Source: Bacteroidota bacterium
GTDB taxonomy: Bacteria > Bacteroidota > Bacteroidia > Chitinophagales > Chitinophagaceae
Length of the DNA: 36,437 bases
Assembly (NCBI GenBank): GCA_022708055.1
Contig: JAKIZK010000014.1
Coordinates: 1-36,437 of the forward strand
Direction: 5' to 3'
Shown: piece by piece, positions 1 through 7,558 of the stretch
How the letters are laid out: every line of letters begins with the position of its first letter
Position numbering within the stretch: position 1 is the first letter of the stretch
Notes under the pieces: generated by a model
What the model was told of the DNA's origin: nothing
The model's input: only the letters and a program-made list of their open reading frames with translations
Database searches by the model: none
Made by a program: the position numbers and the translations under genes

Positions 1-1
1 G

Positions 2-97
2 TTTTTAAGCACACACCCCAGCGAAGGCAATCGTATCGAACAATTGAAAAAATTTATGCCCGAGGCATTGAAGTATTATAAGCCGGTTGGAAAATAA
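2..97 (+). CDS. C-terminal end of an M48-like metallopeptidase (partial)
   Basis: The open frame enters from the left edge and encodes 31 residues before TAA. The tail reads STHPSEGNRIEQLKKFMPEA followed by LKYYKPVGK. A THPS...R...L...PEA..YY ending is typical of secreted or lipoprotein M48 zinc peptidases (BepA/Oma1-like), where it lies downstream of the HExxH domain. The catalytic part is outside the window, so the assignment rests on this tail alone. A rho-independent terminator follows 23 nt after the stop. Confidence 0.55.
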   Translation, partial: FLSTHPSEGNRIEQLKKFMPEALKYYKPVGK

Positions 98-120
98 AAA
101 TCATTGATTTTGCTCAATTA

Positions 121-153
121 TCCTGCTTTTATTGATTAAAAGCAGGATTTTTT
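121..153 (+). terminator. Rho-independent terminator after the M48-like gene
   Basis: A perfect 10-bp stem (TCCTGCTTTT / AAAAGCAGGA) with a 7-nt loop is followed by a T run at 148-153. It lies just downstream of the partial gene ending at 97. Confidence 0.85.
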
Positions 154-188
154 ATAGTATTTCGGTTTCAACTCATAAAAAATTGTGC

Positions 189-196
189 TACCTTTG
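189..196 (+). promoter_or_regulatory. Bacteroidota -7 box for the DUF3052-like gene
   Basis: TACCTTTG matches the TAnnTTTG -7 consensus of the Bacteroidota primary sigma factor. It implies transcription starting near 200 and a leader of about 80 nt before the ATG at 280. I see no clear TTG at the -33 position. Confidence 0.6.
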
Positions 197-279
197 CATT
201 CCCTGCATTTGAGAACTCTGGTAATTAATTCAAATTTGAAATAATTGTCAGCTACTTTAAAACAAAACACTTTCAAAGT

Positions 280-723
280 ATGTCGCAAACGCTGTTTGAA
301 AAGTTAAATCTGGCAGATGAAAAGAATCTTTTAATTCAAGGACTGCCATCATCAATTGAGAAACAATTTTGTAAACTGTCTTTTGCAAAAAATATGACAC
401 CGCTTTTAAAAAGCAGGAAGATTGATTTTGCACTGGTTTTTGCTGTAAATGAAAATCAGTTGAACGGCATATTACAAGACGTAATGCCTTCATTAAAAGA
501 AGGGTCTAAGTTTTGGGTAGCTTATCCCAAAACCACTTCCAAAATTGTGACTGACTTAAACCGTGAACGTAGCTGGAACAGATTGACAACCGGTGGTTAT
601 GAAAGTATTGAACGTGTAGAGCTGGATCATGTTTGGAGTGCCATGCGTTTTGACCGATGCAATGGTGATAGAAATTGTGTGGAAGGCGAACGCAGTAGAG
701 CAGCTATAGCAGCTTCAAACTAA
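280..723 (+). CDS. DUF3052-like conserved protein
   Basis: A 147-residue soluble protein with no signal peptide or membrane segment. The middle and C-terminal pattern (DFALVFAVNENQ, then FWVAYPKTTSKIVTDLNR, then LDHVWSAMRFDR) resembles the DUF3052 family, where a 'hydrophobic-WV-YPK-S...TDL-R' core is followed by 'W-SGLRF-R'. The family has no established function that I know of. The gene is a single transcription unit, with its own -7 box at 189-196 and a terminator at 748-774. The ATG at 280 gives a normal start for this family (MSQTLFEKLNL), and no SD is visible. The family link is from motif memory and would need a profile search. Confidence 0.6.
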   Translation: MSQTLFEKLNLADEKNLLIQGLPSSIEKQFCKLSFAKNMTPLLKSRKIDFALVFAVNENQLNGILQDVMPSLKEGSKFWVAYPKTTSKIVTDLNRERSWNRLTTGGYESIERVELDHVWSAMRFDRCNGDRNCVEGERSRAAIAASN

Positions 724-747
724 TCAAATTCTGAAATTTTTTTACAT

Positions 748-774
748 AGGTTTGCATTTCGCAAACCTTTTTTT
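748..774 (+). terminator. Terminator hairpin directly abutting the next start codon
   Basis: The stem AGGTTTGC / GCAAACCT has a 5-nt loop (756-760) and a T6 tail (769-774) that runs straight into the ATG of the CYTH gene at 775. The left arm also contains TAGGTTTG (747-754), a match to the -7 promoter consensus, so terminator and promoter signals overlap. Confidence 0.75.
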
Positions 775-1293
775 ATGCAATTTATCAATGTAGAAATAAA
801 AGCCAGATGTAATCATCCTGAAAAGATAAGGGCTTATTTGCAAAGCCATCAGGCCGAATATATAGGGCTGGATTTCCAAACCGATACCTATTACAAAGTG
901 GCTAAAGGTCGGCTGAAACTGCGTGAAGGAAATATTGAAAACAACCTGATTTATTATGAAAGGAATAACGATACAGGACCAAAAGACTCCCATTTTCAAC
1001 TTATAAAAATTGAAGATGCAAAAAACTTAAAAGAGGTACTTGCTAAAACCAATGGCATAAAAACAGTAATAAATAAGAAAAGAGAAATCTATTACATTGA
1101 TAATGTAAAGTTTCATATTGATGAAGTAACAAATCTGGGTTCATTTGTAGAAATAGAAGCCGGAAACATGCTGGCTGATTTTTCCAAAGAACAATTGAAA
1201 GGCCAATGTGAGCAATATTTACAATTATTTGAAATTCAAGAATCGGATTTGATTAATATCTCTTATAGCGATATGTTGCTCAATCTTTCATAA
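775..1293 (+). CDS. CYTH domain protein (class IV adenylate cyclase / thiamine-triphosphatase type)
   Basis: A 172-residue protein with a CYTH (triphosphate tunnel metalloenzyme) domain over its whole length. The N-terminal EIKARC segment is the ExExK-like signature strand. LKLREGNIENNLIYYER, the INKKREIYYIDNVKFHIDEV region and GSFVEIEA are the expected tunnel strands with charged residues. Members hydrolyse triphosphates or make cAMP, and this sequence does not decide which. Residues 1-7 (MQFINVE) start right at the signature strand, so the ATG at 775 is the natural start even though a terminator T tract sits where an SD would be. No membrane segment is seen. Confidence 0.8.
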   Translation: MQFINVEIKARCNHPEKIRAYLQSHQAEYIGLDFQTDTYYKVAKGRLKLREGNIENNLIYYERNNDTGPKDSHFQLIKIEDAKNLKEVLAKTNGIKTVINKKREIYYIDNVKFHIDEVTNLGSFVEIEAGNMLADFSKEQLKGQCEQYLQLFEIQESDLINISYSDMLLNLS

Positions 1294-1378
1294 TTCAATG
1301 GAATAACTGGCACAAAGGCCCTGTTTATCTTCAAAAAATCATATATAAACTGACATTTTTTCACCTCTTGAGCTGACG

Positions 1379-1440
1379 GCATAATCATTGAGAATTATGC
1401 AAGTCCGATAGGTACAACTGTGTATTAAGATCTTTCGGAC
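1379..1440 (+). promoter_or_regulatory. Two inverted repeats in the dnaK leader
   Basis: GCATAAT (1379-1385) pairs with ATTATGC (1394-1400). GTCCGATAGG (1403-1412) pairs imperfectly with TCTTTCGGAC (1431-1440). They lie 33-94 nt upstream of the dnaK ATG. No CIRCE element (TTAGCACTC-N9-GAGTGCTAA) is present, so HrcA control is not indicated. The repeats could be an operator or leader RNA structure; their role is unknown. Confidence 0.4.
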
Positions 1441-1472
1441 AACACATTCATATAAAAATTAAATTTTATAAT

Positions 1473-3386
1473 ATGGGAAAGATAATAGGAATAGATCTGG
1501 GTACAACGAATAGTTGTGTTTCAGTAATGGAAGGCAACGAACCTGTCGTAATTGCCAATGATGAAGGGCGTCGTACTACGCCTTCAGTAGTTGGTTTTTT
1601 GAAAAATGGAGAAAGAAAAGTGGGAGATCCTGCTAAGCGTCAAGCTATCACTAACCCTCAAAACACTATTGCATCCGTAAAAAGATTTATGGGCCGTAGG
1701 TTTGATGAGGTAGGTGAAGAAATAACACACTGGAGTTATAAAGTGGTAAAAGGTGACAATAATACCGTTCGTATTGACATAGATGGCAGGCTTTATACAC
1801 CACAGGAAATATCAGCCATGGTGCTGCAAAAAATGAAAAAGACTGCTGAAGATTATTTGGGTCAAGAGGTAAATGAAGCAGTCATTACCGTTCCGGCATA
1901 TTTTAATGACGCTCAGCGTCAGGCTACAAAGGAGGCCGGTGAAATAGCCGGTCTTACCGTTCGTCGTATTGTAAACGAACCCACCGCAGCTGCGCTGGCT
2001 TATGGATTGGATAAAGCTAAGCATGATCAAAAAATAGCAGTATTTGACTTGGGCGGTGGTACTTTTGATATATCTGTTTTAGAATTGGGTGATGGCGTGT
2101 TTGAAGTGAAATCAACCAATGGTGATACACACCTGGGTGGAGATGATTTTGACAAAGTAATCATGGACTGGCTGGCAGATGAGTTTAAGAAAGATGAAGT
2201 ATTGGATTTACGCAAAGACCCAATGGCTTTGCAACGTTTGAAAGAAGCAGCTGAAAAAGCTAAAATTGAACTTTCTTCATCAAGTGAAACTGAAATAAAC
2301 CTTCCCTACATAACAGCGGTTGATGGTGTGCCAAAACACCTTGTAAAAAAACTAAGTCGTGCAAAATTCGAACAATTGGCCGATAATTTATTTGCACGCT
2401 GTTTAAAGCCTTGTGAGGCTGCATTGAAAGATGCAGGCATGAATGCATCTCAAATAGATGAAATTATATTAGTAGGAGGAAGCACCCGCATACCAAAAGT
2501 TCAGGAAATCGTAGAAAAATTCTTTGGCAAAAAGCCAAACAAAGGCGTGAATCCCGATGAAGTAGTGGCTGTAGGTGCTGCCATTCAGGGTGCGGTGCTT
2601 ACTGGCGAGGTTAAGGATGTTTTGTTGCTGGATGTTACACCGCTAACATTGGGTATAGAAACCATGGGAGGCGTACTTACTCCATTGATTCCTTCCAATA
2701 CTACAATCCCAACCAAGAAGAGTGAAGTCTTCAGTACGGCCAGCGATAACCAGCCTGGCGTACAGATTCATGTACTGCAAGGCGAAAGAAGTATGGCAAA
2801 AGACAATAAGAGTTTGGGTATTTTCAATTTGGATGGAATACCACCAGCTCCACGTGGTGTTCCTCAAATAGAAGTGATATTTGATATTGATGCCAATGGA
2901 ATCTTACATGTAACAGCAAAAGACAAAGGCACAGGAAAAGAACAAAAAATTCATATTGAGGCCGGTAGCGGATTAAGCAAGGATGAAGTGGAAAAAATGA
3001 AGGCTGAAGCAAAAGCTAATGAAGCAACTGATAAAGCTGAAAAAGAAAAAGTTGAGAAACTTAATCAAGCCGACAGCCTTGTATTTCAAACTGAAAAACA
3101 ACTGAAGGAATATGGAGAGAAAATTCCTGCAGAAAAGAAAGTTGCAATAGAGCAGGCAGCCGAAAAATTGAAAGAAGCTCATAAGGCACAAGACCTGGCA
3201 GGTATAGATACACATCTTGCTGCTTTGAATGCATCCTGGACTGCGGCCAGCGAGGATATGTATAAAGCAACTCAGGAGCAACAACCGGGTGCACAGCAAT
3301 CCGGAGCAGACGATGCACAGCAGCAACAGCAAAATGCAGGCACAGGGGATAATGTTACTGACGTTCCTTATGAAGAGGTGAAATAA
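1473..3386 (+). CDS. dnaK: Chaperone DnaK (Hsp70)
   Basis: A 637-residue ATP-dependent chaperone of the usual length. The nucleotide-binding domain starts with [15 protein letters not shown] and contains [14 protein letters not shown], the phosphate-2 loop [11 protein letters not shown] and the adenosine motif [13 protein letters not shown]. The substrate-binding domain begins around [15 protein letters not shown]. The helical lid ends in a Gln-rich linker and the [10 protein letters not shown] tail, close to the EEVD-type end of bacterial DnaK. dnaJ and grpE are not adjacent, so the gene is monocistronic here: a terminator follows at 3411-3443 and the 179-nt upstream region carries inverted repeats but no CIRCE. 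It refolds cytosolic proteins with DnaJ and GrpE. Confidence 0.99.
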   Translation: MGKIIGIDLGTTNSCVSVMEGNEPVVIANDEGRRTTPSVVGFLKNGERKVGDPAKRQAITNPQNTIASVKRFMGRRFDEVGEEITHWSYKVVKGDNNTVRIDIDGRLYTPQEISAMVLQKMKKTAEDYLGQEVNEAVITVPAYFNDAQRQATKEAGEIAGLTVRRIVNEPTAAALAYGLDKAKHDQKIAVFDLGGGTFDISVLELGDGVFEVKSTNGDTHLGGDDFDKVIMDWLADEFKKDEVLDLRKDPMALQRLKEAAEKAKIELSSSSETEINLPYITAVDGVPKHLVKKLSRAKFEQLADNLFARCLKPCEAALKDAGMNASQIDEIILVGGSTRIPKVQEIVEKFFGKKPNKGVNPDEVVAVGAAIQGAVLTGEVKDVLLLDVTPLTLGIETMGGVLTPLIPSNTTIPTKKSEVFSTASDNQPGVQIHVLQGERSMAKDNKSLGIFNLDGIPPAPRGVPQIEVIFDIDANGILHVTAKDKGTGKEQKIHIEAGSGLSKDEVEKMKAEAKANEATDKAEKEKVEKLNQADSLVFQTEKQLKEYGEKIPAEKKVAIEQAAEKLKEAHKAQDLAGIDTHLAALNASWTAASEDMYKATQEQQPGAQQSGADDAQQQQQNAGTGDNVTDVPYEEVK

Positions 3387-3410
3387 GTGCTACATAATAG
3401 CTATACTTTT

Positions 3411-3443
3411 AAAAATCCCGACAAAATATTGCTGGGATTTTTT
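3411..3443 (+). terminator. Rho-independent terminator of dnaK
   Basis: AAAAATCCC (3411-3419) pairs with GGGATTTTT (from 3434) around a 14-nt loop, and the T run continues to 3443. It lies 24 nt after the dnaK stop. Confidence 0.8.
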
Positions 3444-3605
3444 CTGCCAGAAAAAAATAGTAACTCACTTAATCCGTTTATTGAATTGACAAAAGTCAAT
3501 ATTAAGTTTAGAGAGAAAAAATTCAAAATGTGAATAAATAATTTACTCTCAGAAAATATTATAATGTTGTTTTCTTTATTTTGACCCTCTAAATTTTTTT
3601 AAAAA

Positions 3606-4088
3606 ATGAAAAAAACAACTTCGTATTTTCTAATTGCCATTGCAGCATTGGCAATCAGCTTTACTTCTTGCAAAAAGAAACTAAGTGATGCTGACATTAA
3701 AGCTGCCGTTGAAAAAGTATTAACAGCCGATCCTTCAGCAAACGGTGCTTCCGTAGCAGTGGAAAAAGGTGTTGTAACACTTACAGGTGCATTAAAGGAT
3801 GACGCTACTAAAGCCGCAGTTGAAAAACTGATCGCCGGTGTAAAAGGGGTAAAGTCTGTTGTAAATAATTCAACAGTTGCTGCACCTGTTGTTATTGCAA
3901 ATGATGATCCGCTTACTCAAGCCGTAAATGATGCCTTAAAAGCATTTCCAGGAATCAGTGCAACTGTAAAAGATGGAATTATTTCTTTAACAGGAACTAT
4001 TGCAAAAGCGGATAGACAAAAATTGATGATGGCATTACAGGCTTTAAATCCTAAAAAAGTGGATGTAGCCGGATTAACAAACAAATAA
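3606..4088 (+). CDS. Lipoprotein with two BON domains
   Basis: A 160-residue protein. Residues 1-22 form a lipoprotein signal peptide (MKKTTSYFLIAIAALAISFTSC) with Cys22 as the likely lipidated residue. Two BON-type repeats follow. One spans about 27-90 (SDADIKAAVEKVL...VAVEKGVVTLTGALKDDATKAAVEKLIAGVKGVKSVVNN) and one about 101-157 (DPLTQAVNDALKAFPGISATVKDGIISLTGTI). BON domains are thought to bind membranes or phospholipids and occur in OsmY-type stress proteins. The protein is probably anchored in an outer-membrane or periplasmic leaflet. It sits 17 nt upstream of the BON/SH3 gene and is probably cotranscribed with it. The upstream 219 nt are very AT-rich, with only a weak promoter-like match. 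Confidence 0.8.
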   Translation: MKKTTSYFLIAIAALAISFTSCKKKLSDADIKAAVEKVLTADPSANGASVAVEKGVVTLTGALKDDATKAAVEKLIAGVKGVKSVVNNSTVAAPVVIANDDPLTQAVNDALKAFPGISATVKDGIISLTGTIAKADRQKLMMALQALNPKKVDVAGLTNK

Positions 4089-4105
4089 AAAAGGAGGAAC
4101 AACAT

Positions 4106-4531
4106 ATGTCACTAACAGAAAAATATAAAGAATTAACCGACCTGGCAGTTTCTGCAGGTGTACAAAATCTTAATGTAAGAGAGCAAGATGGCGTATTGTA
4201 TGTCGATGGCGATGCATCTGGAGCTGTAAAACAGCAACTTTGGGACACGTATGGAAAATTGGATCCTGACTATACTTCAGGTGATCTGGTTTTAAACATC
4301 AATAGTGTTGCCAATGTAGTTGAAGGTGCAAAAGTTCGTGTTACTACAACTCGTAGCAACTTAAACATTCGTAAAGGGCCGGGTACCAATCATGATATTA
4401 TTGGGAAAGCAGCTCATAATTCAGTAGTTACGCTTGTGAGAAAAGAAAACGACCAATGGTGGGTTATCAAAACCGATGATGGTCAGGAAGGTTATTGCTA
4501 TACACAATATCTTACGCCGATAGAAGCGTAA
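4106..4531 (+). CDS. Cytoplasmic-type protein with BON-like and SH3b domains
   Basis: A 141-residue protein without a signal peptide. Residues about 5-68 resemble a single BON repeat (LTDLAVSAGVQNLNVREQDGVLYVDGDASGAVKQQLWDTY). Residues about 76-139 form a bacterial SH3 (SH3b) domain, with RSNLNIRKGPGTNHDIIGKA and WWVIKTDDGQEGYCYTQYL. SH3b domains usually bind peptidoglycan or cell-wall peptides, so the lack of an export signal is odd; non-classical export or an internal role are both possible. It follows the BON lipoprotein by 17 nt and has an unusually strong SD (AAGGAGG at 4091-4097, 8 nt before ATG). A terminator closes the pair at 4557-4590. Confidence 0.75.
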   Translation: MSLTEKYKELTDLAVSAGVQNLNVREQDGVLYVDGDASGAVKQQLWDTYGKLDPDYTSGDLVLNINSVANVVEGAKVRVTTTRSNLNIRKGPGTNHDIIGKAAHNSVVTLVRKENDQWWVIKTDDGQEGYCYTQYLTPIEA

Positions 4532-4556
4532 GCAATTTTTTTATCTCTTTAAAATT

Positions 4557-4590
4557 GGGGGCCATGACAAAAGATGGCCTCTTTTTTTTT
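4557..4590 (+). terminator. Rho-independent terminator after the BON pair
   Basis: GGCCAT (4560-4565) pairs with ATGGCC (4574-4579). The stem can extend by a G-U and a G-C pair, and a run of nine T follows at 4582-4590. Confidence 0.85.
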
Positions 4591-4662
4591 ATATTCAACA
4601 AAACCTTGTTATGCTTATTTTTAAAATTATTTGAATGAAAGTGCTTAATAACATAGTTTATA

Positions 4663-5745
4663 ATGAAACAATACAATCGAGTTGTAAATAGAAATCATTT
4701 AAAGGGTTTAGATACATTAAGAGCAATTGCAGCCATAATTGTTGTTTGGGGTCATATTGAATTATTTAAAAAGGAAAGCGGCATTCAAAACCTGATTGAC
4801 GATGGTTTCTATTTGCCAAGCGGGCATATTTCTGTTATCCTCTTTTTTGTGATCAGCGGCTTTCTTATTACCTATCTGCTGACTTTGGAAAAGAAAAGAA
4901 CAGGGACTATTAAACTAAAGAATTTTTATCTGAGAAGAATTTTAAGAATCTGGCCATTATATTATCTTGTTTTAGTTATCTCTTTTCTGCTTTTTAAAGC
5001 AGTTTATTCATCAGAAACAATTTTTCTCTCCCTTACGATTTTTCCGAATGTGGCGCATGCACTGGACGCAGGATGGCCAACAAGCCCTCAAATCTGGTCT
5101 ATTGGTGTTGAAGAACAGTTTTATCTTTTCTGGCCACTAATTCTTATGATTCTGCCATCAAAAAGGATTCCCATTTTTCTGATTTTGTTTTTTTTCATTT
5201 ATACCTTGTTGCCTACGATCCTTCTTTTTCTGAATAATCAATATTTTGGTAACGAAACTTTATCACATTTCGTCAATAGATTTTTCTACGGCTCAAAATT
5301 TAATGTTTTGAGCATGGGTTCCCTTTTCGGTTTTTTATTTGCAGAAAATAAGAAATATCTGAGATTCTTCAAAAACGATTTAGTTAGTTATGTTACTTTG
5401 GTTTTAGTTAGTATTTTGTGGGTATCTGGTTTTGAACTTAAGTACTACAATGATGAGTTGTTTTCCATACTTTTTTCCATCGCAATCTTAAAAATTGTAT
5501 CAGACCCAAGGATAAATTTAGATAAAATTGTCTTTAGATTTATAGGAAAAATTTCTTATGGTATTTATATGTATCATTGGATAGTGCTGCTTTTAGCATT
5601 TCAATTTATTTCTCCCTATGGAAATGCATGGCTTTTCAATCTTTATTTGTATAGTTTTGTGTTTGGAATTACATTTTTTATTGCCTGGGTTTCAAATTAT
5701 TCAATAGAGAGATATTTTTTAAAGATGAAGGAAAAATACAGATAA
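4663..5745 (+). CDS. Acyltransferase 3 family membrane protein (OafA/YrhL-like)
   Basis: A 360-residue integral membrane protein with about ten hydrophobic segments. It shows the family marks: an N-terminal LKGLDTLRAIAAIIVVWGHIELF with the key His after the first helix, then VILFFVISGFLITYLL, FYLRRILRIWPLYYLVL, and WSIGVEEQFYLFWPL. Such proteins transfer acetyl or other acyl groups to extracellular sugars (O-antigen, exopolysaccharide, peptidoglycan). The substrate here is unknown. No glycan genes are nearby and the gene looks more AT-rich than its neighbours, so it may have arrived by transfer; this is inference. No SD is visible; the ATG at 4663 precedes the conserved start by about 13 residues. 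Confidence 0.9.
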   Translation: MKQYNRVVNRNHLKGLDTLRAIAAIIVVWGHIELFKKESGIQNLIDDGFYLPSGHISVILFFVISGFLITYLLTLEKKRTGTIKLKNFYLRRILRIWPLYYLVLVISFLLFKAVYSSETIFLSLTIFPNVAHALDAGWPTSPQIWSIGVEEQFYLFWPLILMILPSKRIPIFLILFFFIYTLLPTILLFLNNQYFGNETLSHFVNRFFYGSKFNVLSMGSLFGFLFAENKKYLRFFKNDLVSYVTLVLVSILWVSGFELKYYNDELFSILFSIAILKIVSDPRINLDKIVFRFIGKISYGIYMYHWIVLLLAFQFISPYGNAWLFNLYLYSFVFGITFFIAWVSNYSIERYFLKMKEKYR

Positions 5746-6023
5746 ATTTTCCAAGCCCAGATTGAATATTCGTAATGTAAGCTCCCCCAAATTTAGGTCA
5801 AGAAAGCTACTATCAGATATTTAGTCATTACTTAGAATTTTGATGAAAACCTATTTTTAAAAGGTTGCTAAATCAACAATCTAACTGAATAGCTCACATA
5901 TTTTAGTTTTTTATATGAAATGGAATGTATTGACTGACATTATTGCGGTTACTTCATAATGGCATAATTGTTACACATATTGTGGATAATCAACCTTAGT
6001 TTTAACCTTCAAAAGCAATTATT

Positions 6024-6419
6024 ATGGAAATAGAAATTTTTACGCTGGCCGACTTTGCCCAAGATAATAACTCAAAACTCACCATCGTGGGTACATTTGA
6101 CAGCATTCATGCCAAAGAATTCCCCACACAACATCCGGCCTGCTCCATCGCTTGTCGGCTTCGTTTTGCAGCCAAGGAAGCGGGTGCATATGAATTTAAA
6201 CTGCGACTAATTGATGCTACAGGTAAAGAAACCATTGAACCGATTACAGGAAATATTAATATTGGCGCACCACCCAACGGTCAATTATCTACTATTAATA
6301 TTGTAATCAATTTTGGACAACTTCGGTTTGAAAAACCCGGTCGTTACTCATTCGAACTTTATATTGATGGAGAATGGAAATCCGGTTTACCACTCTTCTT
6401 AAATGAAATAAAGAGTTGA
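6024..6419 (+). CDS. DUF6941-like conserved protein
   Basis: A 131-residue soluble protein that appears all-beta. It opens with MEIEIFTLADFAQDNNSKLTIVGTFD, an opening I associate with the DUF6941 family, which has no known function. The rest alternates beta strands (ACRLRFAAKEAGAYEFKLRLIDATG, then INIVINFGQLRFEKPGRYSFELYIDG), giving an immunoglobulin-like fold impression. No signal peptide is present. It is a single gene with 278 nt of gene-free DNA upstream and an independent promoter downstream at 6466-6493. Confidence 0.65.
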   Translation: MEIEIFTLADFAQDNNSKLTIVGTFDSIHAKEFPTQHPACSIACRLRFAAKEAGAYEFKLRLIDATGKETIEPITGNINIGAPPNGQLSTINIVINFGQLRFEKPGRYSFELYIDGEWKSGLPLFLNEIKS

Positions 6420-6465
6420 TTGCTATTTATTGTTTTGTTTAACAATTTATTCAGCACTTCTCTTG

Positions 6466-6493
6466 TTTGACAATTGATACAGTTGTACCTTTG
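6466..6493 (+). promoter_or_regulatory. Bacteroidota promoter for the 65-aa protein
   Basis: TTTG at 6466-6469 and TACCTTTG at 6486-6493 form a -33/-7 pair separated by 16 nt. Transcription would start near 6498, leaving an unusually long leader of about 130 nt before the ATG at 6629. Confidence 0.7.
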
Positions 6494-6628
6494 CATCGCA
6501 AAACAAAAACTGAGCACCGTAATCCGAAAATCAAAAGTACCTGACCTGAAAAATTCGCTTGCCCCGGTCTCTTACCTCAGATAAGCTCAGACGATTATTA
6601 AACGATAGAATAAAAAAAGGAGATTTTT

Positions 6629-6826
6629 ATGAAAGGCATTGCTATGCACTCAAAAGTTCAGTTGAATGAAGAAGCTAAACAACAACTGACTAAAGAAGTA
6701 AAAGAAACACTGGCAGTAACCGGTAACAGCTTACATCAAACAAAATTTACAGCAGTGGACTTGTGGAACCAAAGAAGAAATTCACGTTCTGCAAGTGCGA
6801 TGATGCGTAAATGGAATTTGAACTAA
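6629..6826 (+). CDS. Small conserved-looking protein of unknown function
   Basis: A 65-residue, basic, hydrophilic protein with no export signal. The first half is an acidic and Lys-rich helix (NEEAKQQLTKEVKETLAVTG). The second half has the pattern FTAVDLWNQRRNSRSASAMMRKWNLN, which looks like a small-protein family in this phylum, though I cannot name one. Evidence that it is real: its own -33/-7 promoter (6466-6493), a strong purine-rich SD (AAAAAAAGGAG, 6613-6623) and a downstream hairpin. An alternative start is Met6 at 6644. Its function is unknown. Confidence 0.6.
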   Translation: MKGIAMHSKVQLNEEAKQQLTKEVKETLAVTGNSLHQTKFTAVDLWNQRRNSRSASAMMRKWNLN

Positions 6827-6864
6827 ACGAATCCTGATCCTGCGAAATTTCTTGAATCAAAAAC

Positions 6865-6896
6865 CGCATTTGGGATGCTATTGTATCTCAAATGCG
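6865..6896 (-). terminator. Hairpin between convergent genes
   Basis: CGCATTTG (6865-6872) pairs perfectly with CAAATGCG (6889-6896), with further internal pairing. The T-rich tail is better on the minus strand (GGTTTTTG), so it probably terminates the minus-strand membrane gene, whose TGA stop (6888-6890) lies in the stem. It may also act on the plus strand. Confidence 0.6.
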
Positions 6897-7268
6897 TTGT
6901 TCATTATTCTTCTCTTTTACAAAAATGAAACTGGATAGGGCAAGCGTTACCCCATAAGACTGGAATGCTGCACGATATTCGCCTCCCTCGAGCTTTGCTA
7001 ATAATGTAAAGAAAATAATGCCTGTACAAGCCAGAAAAATGATAATCGGCCATTTGAGTTTCATTCCAGGCTTATTTCCTAAATCAGTAGCCGTAACAAA
7101 GCATAGTAGCGATACGATAATACCTGCTACACCAAAAATAACGATAAAGGCAGCTGTGGAATAGAAACGAGGCATCAGTGCAGCTAATACAATATCAAGC
7201 AAGCTGGCAAGCACGAGCCCGGCAATGATAATGCCCAGACAAATTACGTAAGGTTTTAGTTTGTTCAA
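6888..7268 (-). CDS. Small four-helix membrane protein, unknown function
   Basis: A 126-residue hydrophobic protein with four predicted membrane helices (about 8-30, 40-60, 72-92 and 103-118). These are joined by short polar loops including TDLGNKPGMKLKWP and LEGGEYRAAFQS. The C-terminus is charged (KEKNNEQRI). No catalytic motif is visible and I do not recognise the family. It lies on the minus strand behind the 51-aa membrane protein and the 176-aa membrane protein, but a terminator at 7300-7327 separates it from them. Confidence 0.65.
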   Translation of the reverse strand: MNKLKPYVICLGIIIAGLVLASLLDIVLAALMPRFYSTAAFIVIFGVAGIIVSLLCFVTATDLGNKPGMKLKWPIIIFLACTGIIFFTLLAKLEGGEYRAAFQSYGVTLALSSFIFVKEKNNEQRI

Positions 7269-7299
7269 TTTGTAGGTATCCTGATTGGTTGAAATAAAA

Positions 7300-7327
7300 A
7301 AACCGTTCCGAAAATACGAAACGGTTT
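7300..7327 (-). terminator. Terminator of the 51-aa membrane protein gene
   Basis: AACGGTTT (7320-7327) and AAACCGTT (7300-7307) form an 8-bp stem with extra inner pairing (TTCCG with CGAA). Read on the minus strand, the stem is followed by a T run. It lies 21 nt beyond the stop of the gene at 7349-7504. Confidence 0.75.
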
Positions 7328-7348
7328 ATAAATATATTAAAGGTTAGC

Positions 7349-7504
7349 TTAAATAAGATCCATTGCTTTTACAAAGGAGGTACCCAAAAAAGGAAGAATA
7401 AATGTAAGCCACTCCCAATGTGAATAAATGGCAAAACCAAATGCGCCTGCAATTGCAAGAAAAGCCAGCCACCAAATTCCCTTGTATTTTTTCTTTTGTT
7501 CCAT
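7349..7504 (-). CDS. 51-residue membrane protein
   Basis: This short frame begins with ATG at 7504 and ends with TAA at 7349. It encodes MEQKKKYKGIWWLAFLAIAG, then AFGFAIYSHWEWLTFILPFL and GTSFVKAMDLI. It has a basic N-terminus, a first membrane helix at about residues 10-27 and a second at about 32-46, with Trp residues at the interfaces. That composition, the start after a spacer and a good minus-strand terminator at 7300-7327 support a real gene. The function is unknown. It lies 54 nt downstream of the 176-aa membrane protein on the same strand and may share its transcript. Confidence 0.65.
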   Translation of the reverse strand: MEQKKKYKGIWWLAFLAIAGAFGFAIYSHWEWLTFILPFLGTSFVKAMDLI

Positions 7505-7558
7505 TTTTCTAAGTTTTAGCAAAAATAAGTGGTATTAAATTAATTCAAAAAAGAGTTT

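Noticed and set aside
2973-3332. 119-codon minus-strand open frame within dnaK
   Set aside because: Antisense shadow of the Lys/Glu-rich DnaK lid, giving a Phe/Leu/Cys-rich product.
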